Notes: generated from the sequence alone by a model not told the origin. DNA of 45,505 bases from Pseudomonas sp. AKS31 (GCF_023634765.1 NZ_JAMLFX010000004.1:93770-139274), one strand, 5' to 3'; shown: positions 8,346 to 19,153, counted from the first letter of the stretch. Made by a program: numbers and translations.

Positions 8346-10663
8346 GCCGCCTGCCGAATGATTTCGCCCTGAGCAATCTCAGCCGTCGCGGTTTCCTCAA
8401 AGGCGTCGGCGCTACCGGCGCACTGGTGCTGGCTGCCAGTTGGGGCTGGCAGGATGCGTTGGCCGAGGAAAAACCGAAGCAATTCGGCGCCGATGGCATG
8501 CCCAACGGCTGGATCGATGATCCGAAGGTCTATGTGAGCATTGCCGCTGACGGCACCGTCACCGTGGTCTGCAACCGCTCCGAGATGGGTCAGGGTGTGC
8601 GCACCAGTCTGACCATGGTTGTCGCCGATGAGCTGGAAGCCGACTGGGCCCAGGTCAAAGTGCAACAGGCGCCGGGCGATGAAGTGCGTTTCGGTAATCA
8701 GGACACCGACGGTTCGCGCAGCATGCGCCATTGGTATGAGCCGATGCGGCGTTGCGGCGCGGCCGCGCGAACCATGCTTGAGCAGGCTGCTGCTGCGCAG
8801 TGGAAAGTGCCGGTGAGCGAATGCCACGCGCAGTTGCATAAAATCGTTCACAAACCGTCCGGCCGTGAACTGGGCTATGGCGAACTTGCCGCCGCCGCCA
8901 GTGCGTTGCCGGTGCCGGCGCGTGACAGCCTGCGCCTCAAGCAGCCGTCGGAGTTTCGCTACATCGGCAAAGAAGGCACGAAAGCCATCGACGGTGCAGA
9001 CATCGTCAACGGTCGTGCGGTGTACGGCGCCGATGTGCGTTTCGATGGCATGGTGTACGCGACTATCGCTCGTCCGGCGGTGTACGGCGGCAAGGTCAAA
9101 TCGCTGGATGACAGCGCTGCGCTGAAAGTCCCTGGCGTGCTCAAAGTGATGCAGATCGAAAGCCGTCCGCTGCCTTCGGAGTTTCAGCCGTTGGGTGGCG
9201 TGGCCGTGGTGGCCAGCAACACCTGGGCCGCGATCAAGGGTCGCGAAGCGTTGAAAATCGAATGGGACGATGGCCAGAACGCCAGTTATGACTCGATCGC
9301 CTATCGCAAGGAACTCGAAGCCGCGTCGCTGAAGCCTGGCAAAGTGGTGCGCAATACCGGTGATATCGACAAGGCCCTGAGCGGTGCTGCCAGTACCCTC
9401 GAAGCTTCTTACTATTTACCGCATCTGGCCCAGGCGCCAATGGAACCTATGGTCGCCATCGCCCGGTACAAGGACGGCGTTTGCGAAGCCTGGGCACCGA
9501 GTCAGGCGCCGCAGGTCACCCGCGAGCGCATTGCCGAGCGTCTTGGCTTGCCGTTCGATAACGTTACCTTCAATGTCACCTTGCTTGGCGGTGGTTTCGG
9601 TCGCAAGTCGAAACCGGATTTCGTCGTCGAAGCAGCGATTCTCGCCAAAGAATTTCCCGGCAAAGCCGTGCGGGTGCAGTGGACGCGTGAAGATGACATC
9701 CACAACTCGTATTTCCATACCGTGTCCGCCGAATATCTGAAGGCAGGTGTGGGCAAGGACGGCATGCCGTCCGGTTGGTTGCATCGCACCGTGGCACCGA
9801 GCATCACCGCGCTGTTCGCGCCGGGCATGAACCATGAAGCAGCCTTCGAGCTGGGCATGGGCTTCACCAACATGGCCTACGCGATTCCCAACGTGCGCCT
9901 GGAGAACCCCGAAGCGACCGTGCACACGCGGGTCGGCTGGTATCGCTCGGTGTCGAACATTCCCCATGGTTTTGCCATCCAGAGTTTCGTCGATGAACTG
10001 GCGCACAAGGCCGGCGAGGATCCACTCAAGTACCAGATCAAACTGCTCGGTCCAGATCGGCAGATCGATCCGCGCACGCTGAGCGAAGAGTGGAATTACG
10101 GCGAATCTCCGGAGCGTTATCCGATCGACACCGGACGCATGCGCACCGTGCTGGAAACTGCTGCGAAGGCAGCCGGTTGGGGCCGTAAATTGCCCAAGGG
10201 CCGTGGTCTGGGGCTGGCAGTGCATTACAGCTTCGTCACTTATGTGGCAGCGGTGATCGAAGTCGAGGTTAAAGACGACGGCACACTGATCGTGCACAAG
10301 GCAGATATCGCCGTGGATTGCGGGCCGCAGATCAACCCTGAGCGCATTCGCTCGCAGTTCGAAGGCGCTTGTGTGATGGGCCTCGGTAATGCGGTGCTGG
10401 GCGAAATCAGCTTCAAGGATGGCAAGGTGCAGCAGGACAACTTCCATATGTATGAAGTGGCGCGCATGTCGCTGGCGCCGAAGGAAGTTGCCGTGCATCT
10501 GGTGACGCCGCCGGGCGATGTGCCCTTGGGCGGTGTCGGCGAACCGGGCGTGCCACCGATTGCCCCGGCCTTGTGTAACGCGATCTTCGCCGCCACCGGC
10601 AAGCGCATCCGCAATCTGCCGGTGCGTTACCAGTTGCAGGGCTGGCAGAAGGCCGAGGCGTAA
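8342..10663 (+). CDS. iorB: Molybdopterin-binding aldehyde/isoquinoline oxidoreductase large subunit (IorB-like)
   Basis: A 773-residue catalytic subunit of the xanthine oxidase family. A Tat-like N-terminus (SRRGFLK at 14–20, hydrophobic stretch to ~32) indicates export. Molybdopterin-binding signatures include [20 protein letters not shown] and, near the C-terminus, [15 protein letters not shown], which carries the expected catalytic Glu. No FAD subunit is encoded nearby, fitting the IorAB/AldFGH type that passes electrons to cytochromes rather than NAD. It overlaps iorA by four bases and xdhC by one. A cytosine-dinucleotide cofactor is likely because a MocA-like gene follows. Confidence 0.88.
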   Translation: MSRLPNDFALSNLSRRGFLKGVGATGALVLAASWGWQDALAEEKPKQFGADGMPNGWIDDPKVYVSIAADGTVTVVCNRSEMGQGVRTSLTMVVADELEADWAQVKVQQAPGDEVRFGNQDTDGSRSMRHWYEPMRRCGAAARTMLEQAAAAQWKVPVSECHAQLHKIVHKPSGRELGYGELAAAASALPVPARDSLRLKQPSEFRYIGKEGTKAIDGADIVNGRAVYGADVRFDGMVYATIARPAVYGGKVKSLDDSAALKVPGVLKVMQIESRPLPSEFQPLGGVAVVASNTWAAIKGREALKIEWDDGQNASYDSIAYRKELEAASLKPGKVVRNTGDIDKALSGAASTLEASYYLPHLAQAPMEPMVAIARYKDGVCEAWAPSQAPQVTRERIAERLGLPFDNVTFNVTLLGGGFGRKSKPDFVVEAAILAKEFPGKAVRVQWTREDDIHNSYFHTVSAEYLKAGVGKDGMPSGWLHRTVAPSITALFAPGMNHEAAFELGMGFTNMAYAIPNVRLENPEATVHTRVGWYRSVSNIPHGFAIQSFVDELAHKAGEDPLKYQIKLLGPDRQIDPRTLSEEWNYGESPERYPIDTGRMRTVLETAAKAAGWGRKLPKGRGLGLAVHYSFVTYVAAVIEVEVKDDGTLIVHKADIAVDCGPQINPERIRSQFEGACVMGLGNAVLGEISFKDGKVQQDNFHMYEVARMSLAPKEVAVHLVTPPGDVPLGGVGEPGVPPIAPALCNAIFAATGKRIRNLPVRYQLQGWQKAEA

Positions 10664-11643
10664 TGGACAGCGTCGACCTTAATGTCTTGCGCAGCGTCCT
10701 CGAATGGCGCCGCGCCGGACAGCGGGTGGTGCTGTTCAGCGTGGTGCAGACCTGGGGCACCGCGCCCCGCGCGCCCGGTGCCATGCTCGCCTTGCGTGAA
10801 GATGGCGTGGTGATCGGTTCGGTGTCGGGCGGGTGCGTCGAGGATGATTTGATCGCCCGCCTGCACGACGGGCGCATCGCCACCGATGGGCCGCCGGTGC
10901 AGTTGATCACCTATGGCGTCACACGCGAGGAGGCGGCGCGCTTCGGCTTGCCTTGCGGTGGCACGCTGCGCCTGACCGAAGAGCGGGTCGGCGATCCCGC
11001 GTGGGTTGCCGAGTTGCTCACGCGTTGCGAAGCACACGAAATCGTTGCCCGTGAGCTGAACATCGAAACCGGTGAAGTGGTTTTGATGGCGGCGAGCAAA
11101 GCCGATTCGTTGGCGTTCGACGGTAAAACCCTGCGCGCAATCTACGGCCCACGCTGGCGCTTGCTGTTGATCGGCGCCGGGCAGTTATCGCGCTACGTCG
11201 CCGACATGGCGCGGCTGCTGGATTTCGAAGTGCTGATCTGCGATCCGCGCACCGAGTTTGTCTACGGCTGGGAGGAGCACCACGGTCGCTTCGTCCCGGG
11301 CATGCCGGATGACGCGGTGTTGAGCATTCAGACCGATGAGCGCACGGCGATTGTCGCGCTGACTCATGATCCGCGTCTGGATGACATGGCGTTGCTCACG
11401 GCGCTGGATTCACCTGCTTTCTATGTGGGGGCGCTCGGCTCGCGGGTCAACAGTCAGAAACGCCGGGAGAACCTGGCTCAGCTAGGCTTGTCGGTAGAGG
11501 CGATTGCTCGACTGCACGGGCCGATCGGTTTGCACATCGGCAGTCATTCACCGGCAGAAATTGCCTTGTCGTTGTTGGCGGAGATCGTCGCGATCAAGAA
11601 CGGCGTGGAATTGAAGCAGAAGAAAACTCTGGAGGACGCATGA
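10663..11643 (+). CDS. XdhC/CoxI-family molybdenum cofactor maturation factor
   Basis: A 326-residue protein with an N-terminal XdhC/CoxI domain (GTAPRAPGAML, SVSGGCVEDDL at about 50–60, LPCGGTLRL at about 103) and a C-terminal Rossmann-like domain (LLLIGAGQLSRYVADMA, ALTHDPRLDD, YVGALGSR). The family binds sulfurated molybdenum cofactor and inserts it into the hydroxylase. It lies between the hydroxylase and a cofactor-modifying enzyme and overlaps both, so a chaperone for IorAB is the natural reading. Confidence 0.88.
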   Translation: MDSVDLNVLRSVLEWRRAGQRVVLFSVVQTWGTAPRAPGAMLALREDGVVIGSVSGGCVEDDLIARLHDGRIATDGPPVQLITYGVTREEAARFGLPCGGTLRLTEERVGDPAWVAELLTRCEAHEIVARELNIETGEVVLMAASKADSLAFDGKTLRAIYGPRWRLLLIGAGQLSRYVADMARLLDFEVLICDPRTEFVYGWEEHHGRFVPGMPDDAVLSIQTDERTAIVALTHDPRLDDMALLTALDSPAFYVGALGSRVNSQKRRENLAQLGLSVEAIARLHGPIGLHIGSHSPAEIALSLLAEIVAIKNGVELKQKKTLEDA

Positions 11644-12236
11644 GCCGTTCCATTGCAGTGATTGTGCTGGCGGCGGGCGAGGGCAGCCGCTTTCGCCAAG
11701 TGGCGGGTGCCGATAAGGACAAGTTGCTGGCGGACTGCGTCGGGCGTGATGGTGCGGTGCGTTCGGTGATTGAGCAGGTGCTGGTGAATCTTCCGGCCAG
11801 TCTCGACAAGCGCGTGCTGGTGACGACCGAAGCGCGGCCGCAGGCGATGCGCATGGCGCAGGCGTATGGCTGTGACGTGGTCTCGATTGAATCGACCGGT
11901 ATGGGTGACAGCATTGCTGCGGGCGTCGCGGCATGCCCGGAGGCGGATGGCTGGTTGATTGTGCTGGGGGATATGCCGTTTATCTTGCCGTCGAGTATTG
12001 AGCGGGTGGTTGCGGCCATTGACGATGATGCGGTGAGCGTGCCGGTGCAGGAGGGCGAGTTTGGTCATCCTGTGGGGTTTGGGCGTTCGTTTGGTCCGGG
12101 GTTGCAGGCATTGAGTGGCGATCGCGGGGCCAGGCCGTTGTTCACGCAGGGCAGGGTGGTGGAGATTGCCATCGATGATCCAGGCGTTCTGTGGGACATC
12201 GATGTGCCTGAGGCTTTGGTTTTTACTTCGTCTTGA
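11640..12236 (+). CDS. MobA/MocA-like molybdenum cofactor nucleotidyltransferase
   Basis: A 198-residue cytoplasmic nucleotidyltransferase. LAAGEGSRF at residues 10–18, a Lys in the following DKDKLL segment, GMGDS and LGDMPF are the motifs of MocA/MobA-like enzymes, which add CMP or GMP to molybdopterin. In this operon CMP addition (MocA) is more likely, since xanthine-oxidase-family enzymes of this type use the cytosine dinucleotide form. It overlaps xdhC by four bases and ends the cassette. Confidence 0.82.
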   Translation: MSRSIAVIVLAAGEGSRFRQVAGADKDKLLADCVGRDGAVRSVIEQVLVNLPASLDKRVLVTTEARPQAMRMAQAYGCDVVSIESTGMGDSIAAGVAACPEADGWLIVLGDMPFILPSSIERVVAAIDDDAVSVPVQEGEFGHPVGFGRSFGPGLQALSGDRGARPLFTQGRVVEIAIDDPGVLWDIDVPEALVFTSS

Positions 12237-12259
12237 GGTCTGTGTGAATTCCTTGGAGC

Positions 12260-12302
12260 CCTCACCCTAACCCTCTCCCAGAGGGAGAGGGTTAGGGTGA
12301 GG
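12260..12302. repeat. CCTCACCCTAACCCTCTCCC hairpin (D family, copy 1)
   Basis: A perfect 20-bp inverted repeat with a 3-base loop. Copies with small changes occur at 12371–12418, 40305–40348 and 40476–40511. It lies after the MocA-like gene and may also stop transcription. Confidence 0.85.
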
Positions 12303-12370
12303 CGTTTGGGCTTTATGCATCGACCTGTAAGTTTTCAGTCGAACTCAGGTCTGGAAAATCCCCCGATGTG

Positions 12371-12418
12371 CTCCCTTCCCCCTCGCCCCCTTGGGGGAGA
12401 GGGCTGGGGTGAGGGGGG
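12371..12418. repeat. D-family hairpin, copy 2
   Basis: A diverged copy (CCCCCTCGCCCCCTT and GGGGGAGAGGGCTGGGGTGAGGGG). It forms a pair with copy 1 around a spacer of about 70 bases containing GACCTG…CAGGTC. No gene is seen in 12237–12448. Confidence 0.75.
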
Positions 12419-12448
12419 ATCTAGAGTCCACCACAAAAATCGAGACAT

Positions 12449-12487
12449 AAAAAAGCCCCGCCAGGTTTTCACCGGGCGGGGCTTTTT
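12449..12487. terminator. Bidirectional terminator between mocA-like gene and rne
   Basis: AAAAAGCCCCGCC and GGCGGGGCTTTTT form a strong stem with T runs on both strands. It ends rne on the minus strand and any read-through from the plus-strand cassette. Confidence 0.9.
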
Positions 12488-12501
12488 AACGGCGTTGGAA
12501 A

Positions 12502-15500
12502 TTACACGAGAGGTTTAGGCTCGTGCTCTTTTTCCTCGGCCTCTTGGTGTTGCTCGACCGCGTCCTGAACCGAGCGTGGTGCTTCAGCAATTACCGACTC
12601 AACCACAGCTTCTTCAGTCACCGGGGCAGGAGCTGCCTCGACTACGTCAGCAACCACGGCTGGCTCGGCAGCGACTGGAGCAGCAGCGGCCGCCAGTTCG
12701 GCTTCCTTCTGCAGGCGCTCTTCTTCACGCTTGCGACGACGCACTTCTCGTGGGTCGTTTGGTGCGCGGCCGCTTGGCGTCAGAGCGCTGACCGGAGTCG
12801 GTGCTTCAACGACCGGGGCCGGAGCCTCTGCAACCACTGGCGCTTCGACAACCGGAGCTTGAACGGCAGGCGCTGGTTCAGCGGCGACCACTGGCTCGGC
12901 AGCCTTGGCGTGTTCGAACACTGGCGCTTCGACAACCGGCGCTTCAACCACTGGCGTTGGCGTTTCGGCAACAGTCGGCTCGGCAACCCAGTTGAAGGCG
13001 GTCTGCTCTTCGCGAACTTCGCGCACGGTTTCGGTCACGGTTTCTGCGACGGTTTCAACCACTGGCTCGGCAGCCACAACTGGCGCTGGCTCAACCTGAG
13101 GCAGGGTCTCCTGAACCGGTGCCACTTCGACTTCCGGAGCAGCAACCACTTCGACTGGCGTGGTTGCTTCAACAACCGGCGCTTCTACTGGAGCGGTTTC
13201 CTGAACAGCCGCGGTAGCGCGCTCAGCTTGCTCGTGGGCTTGTGCTTCGGCCGGTGCACTGATCACGCTGCTGGCAACAGCGGCGGTCACAGCCAGGCCA
13301 GCAGCCAGGTCGGCAGAGTCTGGCGCTTCAGTGTTCTCGCCGGCTTCGGATTCTTCCGAACCTTCGATCACGTTGCCGTTGGCATCACGCTGACGCTCAC
13401 GACGGTTGCTGCGACGACGCTGACCGCGGGAGCGACGACGTGGACGATCGCCTTCGGCGTTCTCCGAACCGTCTTCCGGCAGTTGCTCTTCGTTGCTGTT
13501 CACTTCTTCTTCAGCGACGGCAGCAGCGGCCTGTTCGGCGCGCGGTTGACGTTCTTCACGCGGCGGACGCGGTGCGCGCTCTTCACGTGGCTGACGGGCT
13601 GGACGCTCTTCAGCAGTGACGGCAACGGCGGCTGCAGCGGCTGGAACGGCGTCCAGTGGCTCACGCAGTTCACGTACACGCTCTTCACGCTCGCCACGTG
13701 GCTTGCGGTCTTCGCGCGGTGCACGCGGAGCACGTTCTTCACGCGGAGCGCGTGGTGCGCGTTCTTCGCGGGCTACCGGTGCTTCGGTGCGGGCTTCGCG
13801 AGGCTCGCGGATTTCACGGGCTTCACGTGGCTGACGCTCTTCGCGCGGCTCACGTGGGGCGCGTTCTTCACGCGGAGCACGTTCTTCGCGCGGCTTGCGT
13901 TCTTCATCGCGGCGACCGTTACGGTTGCGGCTCTGCTGACGACCGTTGCGACGCTCTTCGTTGCGGGCCGGACGCTCGGCAGCTGGTTTTTCAACCACAA
14001 CCGGCGCGGCTGGCTCTTCTTTGGTGGCGAACAGGCTGACCAGCGATTTCACCAGGCCTTTGAACAGGCTTGGCTCTGGCGCGGCAACCGGAGCCGGTGC
14101 CGGAGCAGCAGGTGCAGCGGCTTCGGTCGGAACCGGAGCGTTGGCACGGGCCGGTGCAGTTTTAACGGCTGCTTCCTGGCGAACCAGGGTGCGGGTCGCC
14201 GCGGCTGGCTGGACTTCTTCGACTTCGGCAGCGGCAGCAGCGATTTCGTAGCTGGACTGGTTGGTCGCGGCTTCCGGGCTATCGTCACGCAAACGCTGAA
14301 CTTCGAAGTGCGGCGTTTCGAGGTGATCGTTCGGCAGAATGACGATGCGAGCACGGGTGCGCAGTTCGATCTTGGTGATCGAGTTACGTTTTTCGTTGAG
14401 CAGGAACGCGGCGACCGGGATCGGCACCTGGGCGCGCACTTCGGCAGTGCGGTCTTTCAGGGCTTCTTCTTCGATCAGCCGCAGGATCGCCAGCGACAGC
14501 GATTCAACGTCACGGATGATGCCGGTGCCATTGCAACGCGGGCAGACGATGCCGCTGCTTTCGCCCAGGGATGGACGCAGGCGCTGACGGGACATTTCCA
14601 GCAGGCCGAAGCGCGAGATGCGGCCGATCTGCACGCGAGCGCGGTCGGCTTCCAGGCATTCGCGGACTTTTTCTTCCACGGCGCGCTGGTTCTTGGCAGG
14701 GGTCATGTCGATGAAGTCGATGACGATCAGGCCGCCGATGTCGCGCAGGCGCAACTGACGGGCGATTTCTTCGGCGGCTTCAAGGTTGGTCTGCAGAGCG
14801 GTTTCTTCGATGTCGCTGCCTTTGGTGGCGCGCGCCGAGTTGATGTCGATGGACACCAGGGCTTCGGTCGGATCGATCACGATGGAGCCGCCGGAAGGCA
14901 GTTCAACGACGCGCTGGAAAGCGGTCTCGATCTGGCTTTCGATCTGGAAACGGTTGAACAGCGGAACGCTGTCTTCGTACAGCTTGATCTTGCTGGCGTA
15001 CTGCGGCATCACCTGGCGAATGAAGGTCAGGGCTTCGTCCTGGGCTTCAACGCTGTCGATCAGCACTTCGCCGATGTCCTGGCGCAGGTAATCGCGGATG
15101 GCGCGGATGATCACGTTGCTTTCCTGGTAGATCAGGAATGGCGCGGAGCGATCCAGCGAGGCTTCTTTGATGGCGGTCCAGAGTTGCAGCAGGTAGTCGA
15201 GGTCCCACTGCATTTCTTCGCTGCTGCGGCCCAGGCCGGCAGTGCGCACGATCAGACCCATATCGGCTGGAGCAACCAGACCGTTCAGCGCTTCACGCAG
15301 TTCATTGCGCTCTTCGCCTTCGATGCGACGGGAGATACCGCCGGCACGCGGGTTGTTCGGCATCAGCACGAGGTAACGACCCGCCAGGCTGATGAAGGTG
15401 GTCAGGGCGGCGCCCTTGTTGCCACGTTCTTCTTTTTCGACCTGAACGATGACTTCCTGGCCTTCGCTCAGGACGTCCTTGATGTTGACGCGGCCTTCAG

Positions 15501-15744
15501 GGGCTTTCTTGAAGTATTCGCGGGAGATTTCTTTGAGGGGCAGGAAGCCGTGGCGCTCGGAGCCGAAATCGACAAAGGCAGCCTCAAGGCTTGGTTCGAT
15601 GCGAGTGATACGGCCTTTATAGATGTTGGCCTTTTTCTGCTCGCGTGCACCGGATTCGATGTCCAGGTCGTAGAGGCGTTGGCCATCTACCAGTGCAACA
15701 CGCAACTCTTCGGGTTGAGTTGCGTTAATCAGCATTCTTTTCAT
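12502..15744 (-). CDS. rne: Ribonuclease E
   Basis: A 1080-residue essential endoribonuclease, the scaffold of the RNA degradosome. The catalytic half matches E. coli with a 3-residue shift: S1 domain at about 36–120, metal-binding aspartates D300 (ALVSIDIN) and D343 (VIDFIDM), and the zinc-link CPRC (C401, C404). From about residue 510 the protein is low-complexity and probably disordered: Arg/Pro/Glu repeats of the EERAPR/PREER type at about 600–760 (likely RNA-binding), then Ala/Pro/Val/Glu-rich sequence. The start [10 protein letters not shown] is the family's usual N-terminus. It has almost no Shine-Dalgarno sequence and lies behind a leader of about 630 bases, fitting autoregulation. 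Confidence 0.97.
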   Translation of the reverse strand: MKRMLINATQPEELRVALVDGQRLYDLDIESGAREQKKANIYKGRITRIEPSLEAAFVDFGSERHGFLPLKEISREYFKKAPEGRVNIKDVLSEGQEVIVQVEKEERGNKGAALTTFISLAGRYLVLMPNNPRAGGISRRIEGEERNELREALNGLVAPADMGLIVRTAGLGRSSEEMQWDLDYLLQLWTAIKEASLDRSAPFLIYQESNVIIRAIRDYLRQDIGEVLIDSVEAQDEALTFIRQVMPQYASKIKLYEDSVPLFNRFQIESQIETAFQRVVELPSGGSIVIDPTEALVSIDINSARATKGSDIEETALQTNLEAAEEIARQLRLRDIGGLIVIDFIDMTPAKNQRAVEEKVRECLEADRARVQIGRISRFGLLEMSRQRLRPSLGESSGIVCPRCNGTGIIRDVESLSLAILRLIEEEALKDRTAEVRAQVPIPVAAFLLNEKRNSITKIELRTRARIVILPNDHLETPHFEVQRLRDDSPEAATNQSSYEIAAAAAEVEEVQPAAATRTLVRQEAAVKTAPARANAPVPTEAAAPAAPAPAPVAAPEPSLFKGLVKSLVSLFATKEEPAAPVVVEKPAAERPARNEERRNGRQQSRNRNGRRDEERKPREERAPREERAPREPREERQPREAREIREPREARTEAPVAREERAPRAPREERAPRAPREDRKPRGEREERVRELREPLDAVPAAAAAVAVTAEERPARQPREERAPRPPREERQPRAEQAAAAVAEEEVNSNEEQLPEDGSENAEGDRPRRRSRGQRRRSNRRERQRDANGNVIEGSEESEAGENTEAPDSADLAAGLAVTAAVASSVISAPAEAQAHEQAERATAAVQETAPVEAPVVEATTPVEVVAAPEVEVAPVQETLPQVEPAPVVAAEPVVETVAETVTETVREVREEQTAFNWVAEPTVAETPTPVVEAPVVEAPVFEHAKAAEPVVAAEPAPAVQAPVVEAPVVAEAPAPVVEAPTPVSALTPSGRAPNDPREVRRRKREEERLQKEAELAAAAAPVAAEPAVVADVVEAAPAPVTEEAVVESVIAEAPRSVQDAVEQHQEAEEKEHEPKPLV

Positions 15745-16380
15745 GTAGTACCGTCGGTTTCCGGGCTGCCGGAAACGGCGTTCGGCACACACGACTTCTC
15801 ACGGTCGGTGTCAGGTGCGTCGGGAGTGGTTGGCCATTCCCGTGTCCAGCGATATGCGGCCAATTGGGCCGATATAGCGACGTACGCGTCCTGCTTGCTG
15901 TGGCTACTTAAGCACTCAGTCAGGAGGAGGAATCAACCAGCGGCTGTGGACGAGATGAAGCGTCTTGATAAAGCCTATTGCTACACAGTCCAGCGGTTGT
16001 GCATCTCCACCCTACACGTATCCCTGATAATTCGGGTGCTGCCGCGCGCAGAATCCGCAGCGGGTTGGCATTTACCGTGAGCTCCGAAAGGGGAGGTCAC
16101 GCATCATGGCTAATTCAGGCGTTGTTTCCGAAACATTCGCTCGGGGTCATCTGCAGCTGACTGCACTTTGTGAACTGGCCTTGAATGTGTGCCTGCCAGG
16201 CGAGTAAAAACTCTGCTCGGCGGTGTAATTCAGGCCTCATGTCACCTGCGCTTGTTACAACTGAAAACTCCACCGTTACGTAGCGAAAGCCCCGTAGGAC
16301 GGCCTCGCGTCCTGGTGAATTGCGTTGGTCAGGGCCGGTTTTTGACCGTGGTTCCTCTGTCCAGGCCGCTTTTGGCGGCG
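15745..16380 (-). promoter_or_regulatory. Long 5' leader of rne
   Basis: About 636 bases lie between the predicted transcription start and the rne start, with no convincing gene. Near the 5' end GCCGC-CAAAA-GCGGC can form a terminal hairpin. Further on are GGCCCAATTGGCC and the hairpin at 15757–15776. Long leaders that let RNase E degrade its own mRNA are known in enterobacteria, and a distinct leader motif (rne-II) is known upstream of rne in Pseudomonadaceae. I infer this leader contains it but cannot align it here. Confidence 0.6.
15757..15776 (-). promoter_or_regulatory. Perfect hairpin just before the rne start
   Basis: In the rne mRNA, GTTTCCGG and CCGGAAAC form a perfect 8-bp stem with a 4-base loop ending 12 bases before the AUG. 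It is well placed to affect initiation or to be an RNase E self-recognition element. It may belong to the rne-II leader motif described in Pseudomonas. Confidence 0.6.
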
Positions 16381-16386
16381 TTCGCG

Positions 16387-16415
16387 ACTATAGCAGCAAT
16401 GATTAAGTGCTTCAA
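16387..16415 (-). promoter_or_regulatory. Predicted sigma-70 promoter of rne
   Basis: On the minus strand, TTGAAG (16415–16410) and TATAGT (16392–16387) are separated by exactly 17 bases. Transcription would start near 16380. It lies only about 30 bases upstream of the divergent rluC start. Confidence 0.65.
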
Positions 16416-16443
16416 TTCCATAAAAATTGTTATCATCCGCGGC

Positions 16444-17403
16444 ATGACAACTACTGCCCCTTCGACTCCAGGCGTTCAATTGCTTGAAGTCTCGCCGGAG
16501 TATGCCGGCCAACGAATAGACAATTTTCTCCTCGCCCGGCTCAAAGGCGTGCCCAAGACCTTGATTTACCGCATTTTGCGTAAAGGCGAAGTGCGCGTGA
16601 ACAAAGGCAGGATCAAGCCCGAGTACAAGCTGCAGGCCGGCGATATCGTGCGCGTGCCGCCGGTTCGCGTGCCTGAGCGTGATGAACCGGTGCCGCTGGC
16701 CCAAGGCCTGTTACAGCGCCTGGAGGCCTCGATCGTCTACGAAGACAAAGCCCTGATCGTGATCAACAAGCCCGCCGGCATTGCGGTTCATGGTGGTAGC
16801 GGTTTGAATTTTGGCGTGATCGAAGCCTTTCGTCAGTTGCGTCCCGATGCCAAGGAGCTGGAGCTGGTTCACCGTCTCGACCGTGACACCTCCGGCCTGC
16901 TGATGATTGCCAAGAAGCGCAGCATGCTGCGCCACTTGCACGAGAAACTGCGTGGCGATGGCGTCGACAAGCGTTACATGGCGCTGGTGCGTGGTAACTG
17001 GGCGACTTCGATCAAGCAAGTCAGTGCGCCGTTGCTCAAGAGCAACCTGCGTTCCGGTGAGCGCATGGTCGAAGTCAACGACGAGGGCAAAGAAGCCCTG
17101 ACCGTGTTCAAGGTGCTGCGCCGTTTCGGCGATTTTGCCACCATGGTCGAGGCCAAGCCTGTGACTGGCCGTACTCACCAGATTCGTGTGCACACGCTGC
17201 ACGCCGGACATTGCATTGCCGGTGACAGCAAGTATGGCGATGAGGATTTCACCAGGGAAATCCGCGATCTGGGCGGCAAGCGTCTGTTTCTGCACGCTTA
17301 CATGCTGACCGTGCCGCTGCCTGATGGCGGCAAGCTGACCCTGCAGGCGCCGGTTGACGAGATGTGGGCCAAGACCGTGGAGCGATTGAGTGCGCCCATC
17401 TGA
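16444..17403 (+). CDS. rluC: 23S rRNA pseudouridine synthase RluC
   Basis: A 319-residue enzyme that isomerises uridines to pseudouridine in 23S rRNA (955, 2504 and 2580 in E. coli). An S4 RNA-binding domain is at about residues 22–80, and the catalytic motif [10 protein letters not shown] (nucleophile D146) follows. [13 protein letters not shown] is also typical. The ATG at 16444 begins the conserved region; longer in-frame extensions would run through the rne promoter. Divergent from rne, as in many gamma-proteobacteria, and overlapping the next gene by 14 bases. Confidence 0.95.
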   Translation: MTTTAPSTPGVQLLEVSPEYAGQRIDNFLLARLKGVPKTLIYRILRKGEVRVNKGRIKPEYKLQAGDIVRVPPVRVPERDEPVPLAQGLLQRLEASIVYEDKALIVINKPAGIAVHGGSGLNFGVIEAFRQLRPDAKELELVHRLDRDTSGLLMIAKKRSMLRHLHEKLRGDGVDKRYMALVRGNWATSIKQVSAPLLKSNLRSGERMVEVNDEGKEALTVFKVLRRFGDFATMVEAKPVTGRTHQIRVHTLHAGHCIAGDSKYGDEDFTREIRDLGGKRLFLHAYMLTVPLPDGGKLTLQAPVDEMWAKTVERLSAPI

Positions 17404-18052
17404 TTACAAACTGCTGATATTCGATTGGGACGGCACGCTGGCCGACTCCATTCACCGGATTGTCGAGGCCATGCATTCGGCGTCTTGGCGCTCCGGTTTC
17501 GAGTTGCGTGATGATTTTGCTGTCAAAGGCATTATCGGTCTGGGCCTGCCTGAGGCGATCCGCACCTTGTATCCCGAGATCAGTGACGCCGAAATGACCG
17601 CGTTTCGCGAGTATTACGCCGATCACTACATCGCTGCCGAAGCTGTGCCTTCACCGTTGTTCGAAGGCGTAGTCGAGTCGATGGCGTCCTTTCGCGAGCA
17701 GGGTTATCACCTCGCGGTGGCCACCGGCAAGAATCGTCGCGGCCTGGATCGGGTGCTCAAGGCCAATGGTTGGGAAGATTATTTCGATATCACCCGCGCC
17801 GCCGATGAAACTGCGAGCAAGCCGCACCCTCTGATGCTGGAACAGATCCTCGCTCATTGTGGTGTGCGCCCGGAGCAGGCGCTGATGGTCGGCGATTCGT
17901 CCTTCGATCTGTTGATGGCGCGCAATGCCGGGATGGATTCGGTAGCAGTCAGCTATGGCGCGCAATCGATCGAGTCGCTGCAGCAGTTCGAGCCGCGCCT
18001 GTCGATCGACCGTTTTTGCGAATTGCATGCCTGGCTGGAGAAGCAGGCTTAA
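17390..18052 (+). CDS. HAD-superfamily hydrolase (phosphoglycolate-phosphatase-like)
   Basis: A 220-residue cytoplasmic phosphatase of HAD subfamily IA. Motif I is [10 protein letters not shown] (nucleophile D12, acid D14), motif II VATGK near residue 106, motif III K in SKPHP, and motif IV VGDSSFD. The helical cap lies between motifs I and II. The GTG start sits inside the end of rluC, giving a 14-base overlap and suggesting coupled translation. Substrate unknown. Confidence 0.9.
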   Translation: MRPSDYKLLIFDWDGTLADSIHRIVEAMHSASWRSGFELRDDFAVKGIIGLGLPEAIRTLYPEISDAEMTAFREYYADHYIAAEAVPSPLFEGVVESMASFREQGYHLAVATGKNRRGLDRVLKANGWEDYFDITRAADETASKPHPLMLEQILAHCGVRPEQALMVGDSSFDLLMARNAGMDSVAVSYGAQSIESLQQFEPRLSIDRFCELHAWLEKQA

Positions 18053-18076
18053 TACGTTTTTGCTGGGGTGAATGGC

Positions 18077-19066
18077 ATGACCGACGAATGGAAAGCACCG
18101 GCCAAGGCAAGTGCCGACGGCGGTGACGAGAAAAGCTGGAAACTGTTGGAAAAGACCCTGCTCGCCGGGGTGCAGGAACAACGTCGTTCGCGGCGTTGGG
18201 GGATTTTCTTCAAGCTGCTGACGTTTGTTTATCTGTTTGTCGCGCTGATTCTGTTCACGCCGCTGATGGACATGGAAAAGAGCGCCACACGCGGCCCGAA
18301 TTACACCGCGTTGATCGACGTCACCGGCATGATCGCCGACAAAGAGCCGGCCAGTGCCGATAATATCGTCGGCAGTCTGCGGGCGGCGTTCGAGGACAAG
18401 AAGGTCAAGGGCGTGATCCTGCGCATCAACAGTCCGGGCGGTAGTCCAGTGCAGTCGGGGTATGTCTATGACGAAATCAAGCGTCTGCGCGGCCTGCATC
18501 CGGAGATCAAGCTGTATGCGGTGATTTCCGATCTGGGGGCGTCCGGTGCGTACTACATCGCCAGCGCGGCGGATCAGATCTACGCCGACAAGGCCAGCCT
18601 GGTTGGTTCTATCGGCGTGACGGCGGCCGGTTACGGCTTTGTCGGCACTATGGACAAGCTCGGTGTCGAGCGCCGTACGTACACTTCGGGCGAACACAAG
18701 TCGTTCCTTGATCCGTTCCAGCCGCAGAAGCCTGATGAAACGGCGTTCTGGCAGACGGTGCTGGACACCACGCACAAGCAGTTCATTAACAGCGTCAAAC
18801 AGGGTCGTGGCGATCGCTTGAAAGACAAAGAACATCCGGAGTTGTTCTCCGGGCTGGTCTGGTCAGGCGAGCAGGCGCTGTCGCTGGGCTTGATCGATGG
18901 TCTGGGCAACGCCAGTTCGGTGGCGCGTGATGTGATTGGCGAGAAAGAGTTGGTGGACTTCACCGTTCAAGAGTCGCCGTTTGATCGCTTTTCGAAAAAG
19001 CTCGGTGCCAGCGTGGCTGAGCAGTTGGCGATGTGGATGGGTTTCCACGGGCCTTCGTTGCGCTGA
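18077..19066 (+). CDS. sppA: S49-family signal peptide peptidase SppA-like
   Basis: A 329-residue membrane serine protease of family S49. After a polar N-terminus one membrane helix is visible at about residues 43–62, followed by the catalytic domain. The Ser-Lys pair fits the short SppA type: S156 in DLGASGAYY and K208 in SGEHKSF, 52 residues apart as in B. subtilis SppA. LRINSPGGSP (about 115–124) is the other hallmark. The start at 18077 has GGGG about 9 bases upstream. It probably degrades cleaved signal peptides. Confidence 0.9.
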   Translation: MTDEWKAPAKASADGGDEKSWKLLEKTLLAGVQEQRRSRRWGIFFKLLTFVYLFVALILFTPLMDMEKSATRGPNYTALIDVTGMIADKEPASADNIVGSLRAAFEDKKVKGVILRINSPGGSPVQSGYVYDEIKRLRGLHPEIKLYAVISDLGASGAYYIASAADQIYADKASLVGSIGVTAAGYGFVGTMDKLGVERRTYTSGEHKSFLDPFQPQKPDETAFWQTVLDTTHKQFINSVKQGRGDRLKDKEHPELFSGLVWSGEQALSLGLIDGLGNASSVARDVIGEKELVDFTVQESPFDRFSKKLGASVAEQLAMWMGFHGPSLR

Positions 19067-19081
19067 TTCGTTGTAAAGATC

Positions 19082-19150
19082 AAAAGATCGCAGCCTGCGG
19101 CAGTTCCTACAGTGATCGGTGTAGGAGTTGCCGCAGGCTGCGATCTTTTT
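19082..19150. repeat. AAAAGATCGCAGCCTGCGGCAG hairpin (C family, copy 1)
   Basis: Thirty-base arms with two mismatches and an 8-base centre, ending in T runs on both strands, lie between the convergent sppA and maf genes. A second copy is at 30007–30091. The structure can serve as a shared terminator as well as being a dispersed REP-like repeat. Confidence 0.85.
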
Positions 19151-19153
19151 GCT

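Noticed and set aside
12523..16080. A 1185-codon open frame antisense to rne
   Set aside because: It mirrors the Arg/Pro/Ala-rich C-terminal half and the GC-biased catalytic half of rne, translates to Trp/Phe/Gly-rich nonsense and has no family features. The rne frame is certain.
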